A stretch of DNA of 37,122 nucleotides. Source: Candidatus Cloacimonadota bacterium. GTDB lineage: Bacteria > Cloacimonadota > Cloacimonadia > Cloacimonadales > Cloacimonadaceae. Both the position numbers and the translations under genes were made by a program. Below the pieces are notes generated by a model that saw nothing but the letters and a program-made list of their open reading frames with translations, made no database searches and had not been told where the DNA came from. The DNA lies in assembly GCA_029567705.1 (NCBI GenBank), contig JAKPXC010000009.1:1-37122 (forward strand), read 5' to 3'. Of this stretch, positions 1 through 9,094 are shown in pieces; the stretch's first letter is position 1, and the number at the start of each line of letters is the position of its first letter.

Positions 1-12
1 CAAAAGTATTGA

Positions 13-1262
13 GTATTCCCCACGCATGTGGGGGTGAACCGATGGTAGGAAAGGAGCTGAGCAGGAAGGTGCTGTATTCCCCACGCATGTGGGGGTGAAC
101 CGTAATATACATACAATATTCTGTCACCATTAGCGTATTCCCCACGCATGTGGGGGTGAACCGAATGGTATGACCACAATGGGAACATAAACCTAGTATT
201 CCCCACGCATGTGGGGGTGAACCGGGAGAATGAATCCTAGTCCAACCTTATAGGTTGTATTCCCCACGCATGTGGGGGTGAACCGCTCAGATTCATCATT
301 GAGATAGGTCTGCACAAGTATTCCCTACGCATGTGGGGGTGAACCGTGGAGCTCAGACCAGGATACCCAGAGACGATACGTATTCCCCACGCATGTGGGG
401 GTGAACCGTTGTCTTTCGCTATATTGGTGAACCTAAGCATATATTCCCCACGCATGTGGGGGTGAACCGCTTGAGGCGAAACTGGGACTGCTTGGCTATG
501 CGTATTCCCCACGCATGTGGGGGTGAACCGAACGGATTTGTGTGCTGGATGAGTCAATTACAGTATTCCCCACGCATGTGGGGGTGAACCGTGATCATCA
601 ATTGCCTGATTATCATGCCAACAGTATTCCCCACGCATGTGGGGGTGAACCGAGCTTTAGCACTGTGTCATATACGGTCTGCAAGTATTCCCCACGCATG
701 TGGGGGTGAACCGTATCATGTTGGGGTCAATAGAGGTGCGGTAATGTATTCCCCACGCATGTGGGGGTGAACCGACGCTAATACACGTTGATTATGATGA
801 TATTGTGTATTCCCCACGCATGTGGGGGTGAACCGAGGGTCTCGCAGGAACTAAACGATAAATACGGGTATTCCCCACGCACGTGGGGGTGAACCGAAAG
901 AGCTTCTGAGACGCGCAGAAAGCGACCCGTATTCCCCACGCACGTGGGGGTGAACCGGCTACAATCTGAAGGAGGCCATCTGGGCGGTGGTATTCCCCAC
1001 GCATGTGGGGGTGAACCGCAGCCACATCTTCCTCTTAACCGGGTCAAGGCGTATTCCCCACGCATGTGGGGGTGAACCGCCCAATCTTCCGGCGTGACGC
1101 TGCAGTCCCACGTATTCCCCACGCATGTGGGGGTGAACCGGGACGCCATTACTTTGGATAGCAGAGGGAAGAGTATTCCCCACGCACGTGGGGGTGAACC
1201 GACGCTGTAGGCGTTGTAATAAACGCTATAGTCGAATTCCCCACGCAAGTGGGGGTGACTAT
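13..1262 (+). CRISPR. CRISPR array, type I-E-like repeat GTATTCCCCACGCATGTGGGGGTGAACCG (29 bp); 21 repeats and 20 spacers (32 nt, one of 33 nt); may continue left of the window
   Basis: Repeat starts read at 13, 74, 135, 196, 257, 318, 380, 441, 502, 563, 624, 685, 746, 807, 868, 929, 990, 1051, 1112, 1173 and 1234. Period is 61 bp. The last copy (1234-1262, GAATTCCCCACGCAAGTGGGGGTGACTAT) is degenerate, so the leader is probably to the left. The repeat resembles I-E repeats (E. coli-like ...TTCCCC...GGGG..AACCG). Confidence 0.98.
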
Positions 1263-1306
1263 GAAACCTATGTTTAACCCGCGTCCATTAACACTAGGAG
1301 GTTCAA

Positions 1307-1594
1307 ATGAAAGTAAGAAACATCAATGGAACTACTGACAATTCATGCAAGTGTGGATCTTGGCTGGATCATTGGAAGAGATTCTCCGGTCAACCAGTAC
1401 CCTCATACTGTCCGGAAGTAAACTGTCATAATCGGCCCAGTGTGGGAGCTCACGTCCAGAAAGCCGGAGACTATTCCGATAAATGGTATATCGTCCCATT
1501 ATGCTATACCCATAACAGCTCTAAAAGTGATCTAGAGATAGACAGTAACATAAAACTGGTTTCTGCCAATAAAAAAGAAACCTGTGATAAGTAA
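1307..1594 (+). CDS. small Cys/His-rich protein, HNH/treble-clef-like (putative)
   Basis: Strong SD (AGGAGGTTCAAATG). 95 aa with CxC...CPEVNC...GAHVQK...WYIVPLCYTHN, a Zn-ligand pattern resembling HNH-type fingers. Confidence 0.7.
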   Translation: MKVRNINGTTDNSCKCGSWLDHWKRFSGQPVPSYCPEVNCHNRPSVGAHVQKAGDYSDKWYIVPLCYTHNSSKSDLEIDSNIKLVSANKKETCDK

Positions 1595-1660
1595 GTAAAA
1601 GTAGATGGACGCGGGGTTTTAGCTATGGATGAGAGCTTTGTCTGTGTGATCAGTAATACT

Positions 1661-1837
1661 GGATCCCGGATCAAGTCCGGGATGACGGTATGTGGAGTCT
1701 TGCAGTAATGAGTGTGGATTGGGTGCTCTGTGCACGGATCCCGGATCGAGTCCGGGATGACGGAAGGCGGAGTCTTGTGGTGAAGTGCGGGAATGATTGA
1801 TATTCACATGGATTCTGGATCAAATCTGGGATGACGG
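1661..1837. repeat. three tandem imperfect ~75-bp units each beginning GGATCCCGGATCAAGTCCGGGATGACGG-like
   Basis: Unit starts at 1661, 1736 and 1810 (spacing 75 and 74). Units 1 and 2 contain a perfect 8-bp stem ATCCCGGA/TCCGGGAT; unit 3 is decayed. Confidence 0.85.
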
Positions 1838-1884
1838 AGGAGAAGGAGTTCCCAATTTATCTCTAATGCGTCCCCGACTCTTCG

Positions 1885-1955
1885 CCGTGTCTTGCAGGAC
1901 TCTTCCCGAGCAAAGTGTTCGGGAAGAGTCGGACAACCCTCGGTGAAGACTCCGG
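1885..1955. repeat. palindromic dispersed repeat, copy 1 (GACTCTTCCCGA-GCAAAGTGT-TCGGGAAGAGTC core)
   Basis: 12-bp perfect arms 1898-1909/1919-1930, 9-nt loop 1910-1918; second copy at 15679-15711. Confidence 0.9.
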
Positions 1956-2005
1956 AAGAAATGAGGGGGGTAACCGGTATTGGCGTTGTGAGGTATCGCG
2001 GTATT

Positions 2006-2090
2006 GGGCTGTCGAGCTCCTGTTCGACAGAGGCGGCGGAGCCGCCTGCAGAAGAGGCCTCCGGCCTCTGTGGTGACGAGGACGTCCCCA
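2006..2090. repeat. multi-hairpin dispersed repeat, copy 1
   Basis: Consecutive stems CTGTCGA/TCGACAG, GGCGGC-gga-GCCGCC, AGAGGCC-tcc-GGCCTCT, GACG/CGTC; homologous to 36796-36880. Confidence 0.9.
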
Positions 2091-2218
2091 CCCCAAAACT
2101 CCCGAGACTCTGGCATCCAGTAAATTCCGCCTTGGCGGGGTGCAATATGCAAAGCCCATAGTGACGGCGCAGACGGAACTATGGGTTAGCGACAATGGGT
2201 AAAAAACAATAAGCAGAA

Positions 2219-2262
2219 CCCCCTCCCCCTTGCCAAAGCGTCCTTTGGCCGGGGGGAGGGGG
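2219..2262. repeat. long GC-rich hairpin CCCCCTCCCCC...GGGGGAGGGGG with inner GCCAAAG/CTTTGGC
   Basis: Perfect 11-bp outer arms and 7-bp inner arms read directly. Confidence 0.85.
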
Positions 2263-2563
2263 TGAGAAGAACCAAAGAATCGGCCATATCCACAACCCGC
2301 AGTTCCGCAAGCTCCACTATGGGCTACACATATGTCACCCCACTCCGTGGGATTCTCCTTTCCACATTGTGGGAAAACCTCTTGTCCTTTTCCCTCTGTT
2401 TATGAGATCTCTGCTTCTCAGTGTCCTCAGTGATTGAACAATAGTGGTGAAGTGGGTAAGCAGCAGCGCCCCAGTTCTGCTATCGAGAGGTATATACCAA
2501 AAAGAGTTGACAGACTAAAGCCTTGGAATTGAGTAGTCATCAGTAGAATTACAGGAGTTTGAA

Positions 2564-3667
2564 TTGATGGCGATAAGCTTTCCGGAAGCCGCAAGCTTTC
2601 CATTTCAAGAGATTATAATGATTGTGATAGGCTTGGTGCTTATCTGGTTGGCAATACAAAAAAAGTACGAGCCTGCTCTGCTTTTACCAATCGGTTTTGG
2701 CACCATCCTCACCAATATACCCGGCTCGGCCGCAATCGGCGAACATGGCCCGCTCACGGTGCTCTTCAATGCCGGGATCAGCACAGAACTCTTTCCGCTC
2801 CTGATCTTCATCGCTATTGGTGCGATGATAGATTTCTCTCCGCTTTTGAAGAATCCTTTTATGCTGCTCTTTGGTGCGGCAGCTCAACTCGGCATCTTTA
2901 TCACGGTGATCGGTGCCGTGCTTCTGGGCTTTGACCTCAAGGAAGCTGCCTCCATAGGTATTATTGGAGCGGCAGACGGTCCCACTTCCATTTATGTGGC
3001 CAATCGTTTTGCGCCTCACCTGATGGGAGCCATTTCTGTGGCCGCCTATTCATATATGGCCTTGGTTCCACTGATTCAACCGCCCATCATCAAACTGCTC
3101 ACCACCAAGAAGGAACGTCTGATGCACATGGATTACCATGCGGATGAGGTTCCCAAGATCATCAAGATCATCTTTCCCATCGCCATCACTCTAATCGCCG
3201 GAATCTTTGTGCCGTCCTCGGTGGCTTTGATCGGCTTTTTGATGTTTGGCAATCTGATCCGGGAATCCGGTGTATTGGAAAGCCTTTCCAAGACTGCTCA
3301 AACCGAGCTGGGCAATATAGTCACCATTCTTTTAGGCATCACGATTGCCTCCACCATGAAAGGGCCGGATTTCCTGCGGCCTCAGACCCTCTATATCATG
3401 CTCTTGGGAATTGTGGCTTTTATCTTTGATACAGCCGGTGGTGTGCTTTTTGCCAAGCTGCTGAATGTGCTGCGCAAGCAGAAGATCAATCCCATGATCG
3501 GTGCCTGCGGGATCTCCGCTTTTCCGATGTCTGCCCGGGTTATTCACCAAATGGCTCAGAAAGAAGATCCCTTCAACTTCCTGCTGATGCCTGCCGTGAG
3601 CGTGAATGTGGGTGGACAGATCGGTAGCGTGATTGCCGGTGGCTTGATCCTGGCTTTGGTGGGTTAA
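2564..3667 (+). CDS. oadB: sodium ion-translocating decarboxylase beta subunit (OadB/GcdB family)
   Basis: 367-aa multi-TM protein with GIIGAADGPTSIYVANRFAPHL and GGQIGSVIAGG motifs typical of OadB/GcdB/MmdB. Confidence 0.9.
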   Translation: MMAISFPEAASFPFQEIIMIVIGLVLIWLAIQKKYEPALLLPIGFGTILTNIPGSAAIGEHGPLTVLFNAGISTELFPLLIFIAIGAMIDFSPLLKNPFMLLFGAAAQLGIFITVIGAVLLGFDLKEAASIGIIGAADGPTSIYVANRFAPHLMGAISVAAYSYMALVPLIQPPIIKLLTTKKERLMHMDYHADEVPKIIKIIFPIAITLIAGIFVPSSVALIGFLMFGNLIRESGVLESLSKTAQTELGNIVTILLGITIASTMKGPDFLRPQTLYIMLLGIVAFIFDTAGGVLFAKLLNVLRKQKINPMIGACGISAFPMSARVIHQMAQKEDPFNFLLMPAVSVNVGGQIGSVIAGGLILALVG

Positions 3668-4075
3668 ATGGAGCAAAGAGCTCTGACCTCTTCCGAACAG
3701 GAACTGCTGGATCTGGCCAAAGCAGCATCATTGAAGGCTTATGCTCCCTATTCCGGCTACAAGGTCGGAAGCGCTCTGCGCTGTGAAGACGGTTCAGTGT
3801 TTCTGGGTGCAAATATAGAGAATGCTTCCTATTCCCTCACCATCTGTGCGGAACGCAATGCCATCTTCCGTGCTGTTTTGGAAGGTCATCAGGATATAAG
3901 GGAGATTGCCATCTATGTGGATGTGGATCAGCCCTTCCCGCCCTGCGGGGCATGCCGTCAGGTAATGGCAGAGTTTAACCCCAAGATGAAGGTCATCTTT
4001 GCCAACCGTAATGAGACCATAATATCCGATCTGGGAGCACTGCTGCCGGGTCACTTCAGTCTGGAAAAGGTATGA
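3668..4075 (+). CDS. cdd: cytidine deaminase
   Basis: APYSGYKVGSAL, GANIENASYSLTICAERNAI (HAE/CAE), PPCGACRQVMAEF Zn motif. Confidence 0.95.
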   Translation: MEQRALTSSEQELLDLAKAASLKAYAPYSGYKVGSALRCEDGSVFLGANIENASYSLTICAERNAIFRAVLEGHQDIREIAIYVDVDQPFPPCGACRQVMAEFNPKMKVIFANRNETIISDLGALLPGHFSLEKV

Positions 4076-4076
4076 G

Positions 4077-4979
4077 ATGAAAGCTTATCTTCAAGAGTGC
4101 CGTATCTGCCCGCGGGATTGCGGAGTGGATCGGTACATCAGCAATGGTTTTTGTGATGCCGGGGCTGATCTGAGGATCAACCTGGCTCAATTGCATTTTG
4201 GGGAAGAGCCTGTGATCTCCGGGAGCCGGGGAAGCGGAACTATCTTCTTTACCCACTGTAATCTAAAGTGCGTATTCTGCCAAAACTACAGCATTTCTCA
4301 GGAAGGCTTTGGCTCCTATTGCAGTCCGGAAGATCTCAGCGATCTGATGCTGGATCTGCAGCAGCAGGGTGCTCACAATATCAATCTGGTCACTCCCACT
4401 CACTATTCTCTCCTGATAGGGGATGCTCTGGTGCTCGCCAAAGAAAATGGCCTGAAGATTCCCGTGGTGTGGAATTCCAATGCCTACGAGAAGGTCGAGA
4501 CTTTGGCACAGATGGAAGGACTGGTGGATATCTATCTGCCGGATTACAAATATAGTTATGCCGCTTACGGCAAGCTCTATAGCTCCGCACCGGATTATCC
4601 GGAGATTGCGCTGAAGGCTTTGGTGGAGATGAAGCGGCAGGTGGGCGATCTGGCTTTGGATGAAGAGGGGATAGCCACCCGGGGATTGATTGTCCGGCTC
4701 TTGGTTTTGCCCAATAACATCGCCGGAATCCAGCGCAGCCTGGATCTGATTGCCCGGGAACTGGGTACGCAAACCCAGCTTAGCCTGATGGGGCAATATT
4801 ACCCCACTCACAAGGCTTTCCTCTATCCGGAGCTGAGCCGTGGGATTACCCCCACCGAATATGACAAAGCTGTGGATGCCATTCATGCTTATGGCTTTAA
4901 GAATGTGTGGACGCAGGAACTCTCCTGCAACAACGAATGGACTCCCTCTTTCAAGGCTGATGGAGATATGGTCTCTTAG
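4077..4979 (+). CDS. radical SAM protein, PflX/COG1313-like (pyruvate formate-lyase activating enzyme related)
   Basis: CRICPRDCGVDR N-terminus and FFTHCNLKCVFCQNYSIS (CxxxCxxC). Confidence 0.9.
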   Translation: MKAYLQECRICPRDCGVDRYISNGFCDAGADLRINLAQLHFGEEPVISGSRGSGTIFFTHCNLKCVFCQNYSISQEGFGSYCSPEDLSDLMLDLQQQGAHNINLVTPTHYSLLIGDALVLAKENGLKIPVVWNSNAYEKVETLAQMEGLVDIYLPDYKYSYAAYGKLYSSAPDYPEIALKALVEMKRQVGDLALDEEGIATRGLIVRLLVLPNNIAGIQRSLDLIARELGTQTQLSLMGQYYPTHKAFLYPELSRGITPTEYDKAVDAIHAYGFKNVWTQELSCNNEWTPSFKADGDMVS

Positions 4980-4988
4980 ACCGGGATT

Positions 4989-6128
4989 ATGATCAGGTCT
5001 TATCAATTCTGTATCTCCCGGATATTGGTTCTGCTTTGCCTGATGCTTTTGTGCGCAAGCGGTCTATTAGCCGATATCAGCATCAGAATCCGGGGAGGAG
5101 CAAGCCACAGCCTGCCCACCCGTACAATAAACGGCATAGAATATATCAAGCTGGACGATCTGAGCCCCATCTTCAAATCTATCGTCAAGCACGAACCCAG
5201 CGATCACCGCATATTCCTTTTTATCTATGGAGAGCAATTTATCTTCCTGCAGGATACGCCCTATTACACGATCGCCAATGCCAATTTCAATATGCATTAT
5301 CCCTCGATCAACTATCAGGGCAACCTCATGGTGCCGGGTTTGTTTATCAAAGAGCACCTGGCCCAAAGGATCAGCGACAAGGTGAGCCGGAGCGGAAACA
5401 GCCTCCTGGTGCAGGCTCCGGAGGATCGTTCTGTCAATACCATTGTGCTGGATCCCGGGCATGGAGGCAGAGATCCCGGAGCGGTGGGAAGAACCCTCAG
5501 AACGCCGGAAAAGACAGTGGTTTTGCAGGTGAGCAGAATGCTCAAAGTGATGCTGGAGCGGGAGCTGGGACTCCGGGTGCTGATGACCCGGGAAGACGAT
5601 CGCTTTATCTCTTTGGGAGAGCGCACCCGTTTTGCCAATGAAAACCGGGCAGATCTCTTTGTCTCCATTCATGCCAATGCTTCCACAAACAGGAGCGCCA
5701 GTGGCCTCGAGACCTATTATCTGGCCATCCGTGGAACTTCGGATTCCCGGGCGGTTGAGGCTTTGGAAAACAACGTGGTGGAGCTGTATGAAGAGGCGGG
5801 AGCCCGGGCTCAATACGACGCACTTGCCTTTATCTTGAGTGATCTTTCCCAAACCGAGCATCTTGATAACAGCAGCATGCTGGCCAGCCTGATTCATCAG
5901 AATATGGTGGCCGGAACCCGTTGGAACGACCGGGGCGTGAACCAGGCAAATTTCTTTGTGCTCAGAGGTGCTTTCATGCCGGCAGTCTTGTGTGAGATAG
6001 GCTTTATCTCCAATGCCGAGGAAGAAGCCAGGCTGATCAATCCCCAATATCAAAACCGGATCGCCAGAGCCATATTTGAAGGCGTTAAGCGCTTCAAATT
6101 CCGCTACGACCGGATTCGCAACACCTAG
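4989..6128 (+). CDS. N-acetylmuramoyl-L-alanine amidase (Amidase_3), exported
   Basis: N-terminal signal peptide; VLDPGHGGRDPGAVG, RADLFVSIHANA, AVLCEIGFISNAEEE Zn-amidase motifs. Confidence 0.93.
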   Translation: MIRSYQFCISRILVLLCLMLLCASGLLADISIRIRGGASHSLPTRTINGIEYIKLDDLSPIFKSIVKHEPSDHRIFLFIYGEQFIFLQDTPYYTIANANFNMHYPSINYQGNLMVPGLFIKEHLAQRISDKVSRSGNSLLVQAPEDRSVNTIVLDPGHGGRDPGAVGRTLRTPEKTVVLQVSRMLKVMLERELGLRVLMTREDDRFISLGERTRFANENRADLFVSIHANASTNRSASGLETYYLAIRGTSDSRAVEALENNVVELYEEAGARAQYDALAFILSDLSQTEHLDNSSMLASLIHQNMVAGTRWNDRGVNQANFFVLRGAFMPAVLCEIGFISNAEEEARLINPQYQNRIARAIFEGVKRFKFRYDRIRNT

Positions 6129-6134
6129 GTCCTT

Positions 6135-7400
6135 ATGCCGGTTCAGATAGATAGGGTTCTCAAAGGTTCTTCCGCTGCCAAATACGGCATCCGGGCGGGG
6201 GAGACCCTGGTCTCCGTTAATGGAGAGGAAATCCGGGACTTCCTGGATCTGCAGTTTCAAAGCTCCCAGCAGTTTCTGCGGCTGGAGATACTCTCTCAGG
6301 ATGGAGAAGCCAGAACCATCGATCTGGAACGTGAAAACCGCAAAGCTCTGGGCATCGAGCCCGAGCCCTATCAATGCCGCTCCTGTCAGAATCATTGCAT
6401 ATTCTGCTTTATAGACCAGATGCCTCCCGGGTTGAGGGATAGCCTTTACATCAAGGATGATGACTATATCTTCTCCTTTGTCTTTGGCAATTATATCACG
6501 CTGACAAATCTCTCGCAGGGGGATTTTCAACGGATAAAAAAGCAGAGGATCAGCCCTCTTTTTGTTTCCGCCCACACCACCAATCCCGCACTTAGGCAGC
6601 AGATGATGCGCTACCGGGAAGAGGCAGATCTGATGTCCCGTCTCAAGATTTTGTCCAAGACAGGTATTGAGCTGCATATTCAAATAGTGGCGGTGCCGGG
6701 CTACAATACCGGCGAAGAGCTTTCACGCAGCCTGAAAGAGCTGCTTACCCTGGGGAAGAACCTCCTTTCTATAGGTGTGGTGCCGGTGGGACTCACCAGA
6801 TATCGGGAGGGGCTTACTCCACTCAGGTCTTTTGACCCGGTTTTAGCGCTGGATACTATCAAGCGGATCGATGCTATCCGGGAGGAAACGGATCTGGTCT
6901 ATGCGGCTGATGAGCTGTATGTGTTGGCAGATGAAAAGCTGCCTCCTGCTTCTTATTACAACGATTATCCTCAGATAGAAAACGGCATCGGCATGCTCCG
7001 GATGCTGCATAGTAAATTTCCCTATCGCAAAGCCCGTTTCCTCAAAGAACTTAGAACCAAGCCGATGGATTACCGCATGCTCTGTTCCCGCTCTGCCTAT
7101 AGCGTAATTAAGGGCATAGCTGAAGCTTTGGAGCAGGGGCTGGAGGATCAGTTGGTGGTGGCGCAGGCCATCCGGAACGACTTTTGTGGAGAGCAGATCA
7201 GTGTGGCAGGCTTACTCACTTTCTCTGATTTTAGGGATCAGGTGAAGCTTTCTCCCCGGGAGATACCCATTATCCCGGAGGCGATATTCAATAATGAAGG
7301 ATACACCTTGGATGGAGCCACGATTCAGGATTTCCGTGAGCTCTGGCAACGTGATCTTATGGTTGTGAACCAATTCTTTACGGACTGGGGCTGGGAATAG
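6135..7400 (+). CDS. PDZ/radical SAM-like DUF512 family protein (COG1625)
   Basis: N-terminal PDZ-like segment, then CRSCQNHCIFCFIDQMPPGLRDSLYIKDDDYIFSFVFGNYITLTNL signature. Confidence 0.9.
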   Translation: MPVQIDRVLKGSSAAKYGIRAGETLVSVNGEEIRDFLDLQFQSSQQFLRLEILSQDGEARTIDLERENRKALGIEPEPYQCRSCQNHCIFCFIDQMPPGLRDSLYIKDDDYIFSFVFGNYITLTNLSQGDFQRIKKQRISPLFVSAHTTNPALRQQMMRYREEADLMSRLKILSKTGIELHIQIVAVPGYNTGEELSRSLKELLTLGKNLLSIGVVPVGLTRYREGLTPLRSFDPVLALDTIKRIDAIREETDLVYAADELYVLADEKLPPASYYNDYPQIENGIGMLRMLHSKFPYRKARFLKELRTKPMDYRMLCSRSAYSVIKGIAEALEQGLEDQLVVAQAIRNDFCGEQISVAGLLTFSDFRDQVKLSPREIPIIPEAIFNNEGYTLDGATIQDFRELWQRDLMVVNQFFTDWGWE

Positions 7401-7424
7401 CCGGCCAGAGGAGTCTTTATACTT

Positions 7425-8351
7425 ATGAAAGCAAGAATACTTATCATTTTGAGCCTGCTCCTGGTTTTGGCAGCTTGCCAGAGTTCTGCCTCCAGGCTGG
7501 AAAAGGCAAACCGGGATTTGGGCTCCAAGAAGAACCCGATCAAGATGTATTTTGTGCCCTCTCTGGAAGCCGGAAAGGTGGTTTCCAGCGGAGAAGCCAT
7601 TGCCAGTTTTCTGCAAAAAGAAACCGGCTACTATTTTAAGGTGGCGGTGCCCACCAGTTATGCAGCGGTGATTGAAGCTCTGGGCAGCTATCAGGCGGAT
7701 ATTGCCTGGTTGGCCACTTATGCTTATGTGCTGGCACACGAGAAGTTTGATGCGCAGGTGCAGTTTATGACGGTGCGCAATGGCCTGAAGAACTACCGGG
7801 GGCAATTTGTTGCTCTGGCAGATGGCAACGTGAAAAGCATCGAAGATATTGAAGGCAAGATCATTGCATATACGGATGCCGCTTCCACCTCCGGCTATAT
7901 TTACCCTTCGGCTATTCTGAAGCAAAAAGGCATTACTCCCCGGGATATGATTCTGGCGGGAAGCCATAATGCTGCCATCCTGGCTGTCTATTCGGGTCGT
8001 GCCGATGTGGGCTGCAGCTATTGGTCTCCAGACGATTCCACCGGCAGGCCCAAAGATGCCCGGGAGAAGCTTCTGGATACCCATCCCGATGTGATCGATA
8101 AGGTCGCCATCATCGGCTTTACGGATTGGATTCCCAATGATACCGTTACTTTCCGCAACAACTTACCGGAAGAAGTGCGCACCAAGGTCAATGACGCCCT
8201 GCTGAAGTTCAGCAGCACCGATGCCGGAGTGCAGACTCTACGGGAGCTTTATGATATAGACGGCCTGGTGCCCGCTTCTGATGCGGATTATGATATTGTG
8301 CGTGAAACACTCAAGTCTCTGGGTATGAATCCGGCTGATATGCTGAATTGA
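7425..8351 (+). CDS. phnD: phosphate/phosphonate-type ABC transporter substrate-binding lipoprotein (PhnD family)
   Basis: Lipobox LVLAAC; PhnD-like fold sequence (KMYFVPSLEAGKV...GSYQADIAWL...ASTSGYIYP). Confidence 0.9.
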   Translation: MKARILIILSLLLVLAACQSSASRLEKANRDLGSKKNPIKMYFVPSLEAGKVVSSGEAIASFLQKETGYYFKVAVPTSYAAVIEALGSYQADIAWLATYAYVLAHEKFDAQVQFMTVRNGLKNYRGQFVALADGNVKSIEDIEGKIIAYTDAASTSGYIYPSAILKQKGITPRDMILAGSHNAAILAVYSGRADVGCSYWSPDDSTGRPKDAREKLLDTHPDVIDKVAIIGFTDWIPNDTVTFRNNLPEEVRTKVNDALLKFSSTDAGVQTLRELYDIDGLVPASDADYDIVRETLKSLGMNPADMLN

Positions 8352-9094
8352 TGAAACAACTCGAGCTGCAGAAAGTTAAGAAGACTTACGACGGCAAGTA
8401 CTATGCTGTCAATGAGATCAGCCTGGGGCTGGAACGGGGAGATTTTATCATCCTTCTGGGGCTTTCCGGCTCCGGGAAATCCACGCTTCTGCGCTGTATA
8501 AACCGTTTGATCGAGCCCAGCTCCGGAGATATCCTCTTTGAAGGCAAATCCATAACTGGGCTTCAGGGCAAGGAACTCCGCAGTTACCGCCGCAAGATAG
8601 CCATGGTCTTTCAACAGTTCAATCTGGTGAAGAATCTCTCCGTGCAGACCAATGTGCTCACCGGACGCCTGGGCTATCACTCTATCGGTTCTGCTTTTAC
8701 AAAGGCGGATCTGGAGCTCGCTCAGCACAATTTGGAACGGGTGGGACTGGCGGATTTTAGCACGAGAATGGTGAAGCAGCTATCCGGAGGGCAACAGCAG
8801 AGAGTGGCAATCGCCCGAGCTCTGATGCAGGAGCCCGATCTGATCTTGGCAGATGAACCGGTGGCGAGCCTGGATCCCGCCACGGCGGATTCCATCATGC
8901 AGTATCTGGGAGAGATCAACCGTAGAGACGGGATCAGCGTGATCTGCAGCCTGCACTTCCTGAGCCTGGCTCGTAGGTATGGAAACCGGGTCTATGCTCT
9001 CAAGGGAGGAATATGCGCCTATGAGGGGGAACCGGGGGATATAGATGAAACCCGCTTTAAACAGATTTACGGGGAGGACGCCCAGATAATCTAA
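8348..9094 (+). CDS. phnC: phosphonate-type ABC transporter ATP-binding protein (PhnC)
   Basis: Walker [25 protein letters not shown], Walker [14 protein letters not shown]; overlaps phnD stop by 4 nt. Confidence 0.93.
   Translation: MMKQLELQKVKKTYDGKYYAVNEISLGLERGDFIILLGLSGSGKSTLLRCINRLIEPSSGDILFEGKSITGLQGKELRSYRRKIAMVFQQFNLVKNLSVQTNVLTGRLGYHSIGSAFTKADLELAQHNLERVGLADFSTRMVKQLSGGQQQRVAIARALMQEPDLILADEPVASLDPATADSIMQYLGEINRRDGISVICSLHFLSLARRYGNRVYALKGGICAYEGEPGDIDETRFKQIYGEDAQII

Noticed and set aside
237-1248. Minus-strand ORFs with repeating SPPHAWGI/FTPTCVGNT/VHPHMRGEY
   Set aside because: Translations of the CRISPR repeats and spacers; not genes.
1276-1618. Integron attC-type cassette interpretation of the HNH-like gene
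   Set aside because: The inverted repeats are present, but I could not identify convincing GTTRRRY/RYYYAAC core sites in attC arrangement and no integrase is present; kept only as a generic cassette hypothesis.
1619-2195. ORFs 1619-1807, 1804-2145, 1820-2152, 1863-2195 and 1892-2161
   Set aside because: Open frames through dispersed repeats and hairpins (RHPGLDPGS, LPEHFAREES); no plausible protein pattern.
2500-2540. Possible promoter TTGACA upstream of oadB
   Set aside because: -35 match is good, but no convincing -10 at 16-18 nt spacing.
5067-6683. 538-aa minus-strand ORF
   Set aside because: Antisense to the amidase and DUF512 genes, whose plus-strand products have clear conserved motifs.
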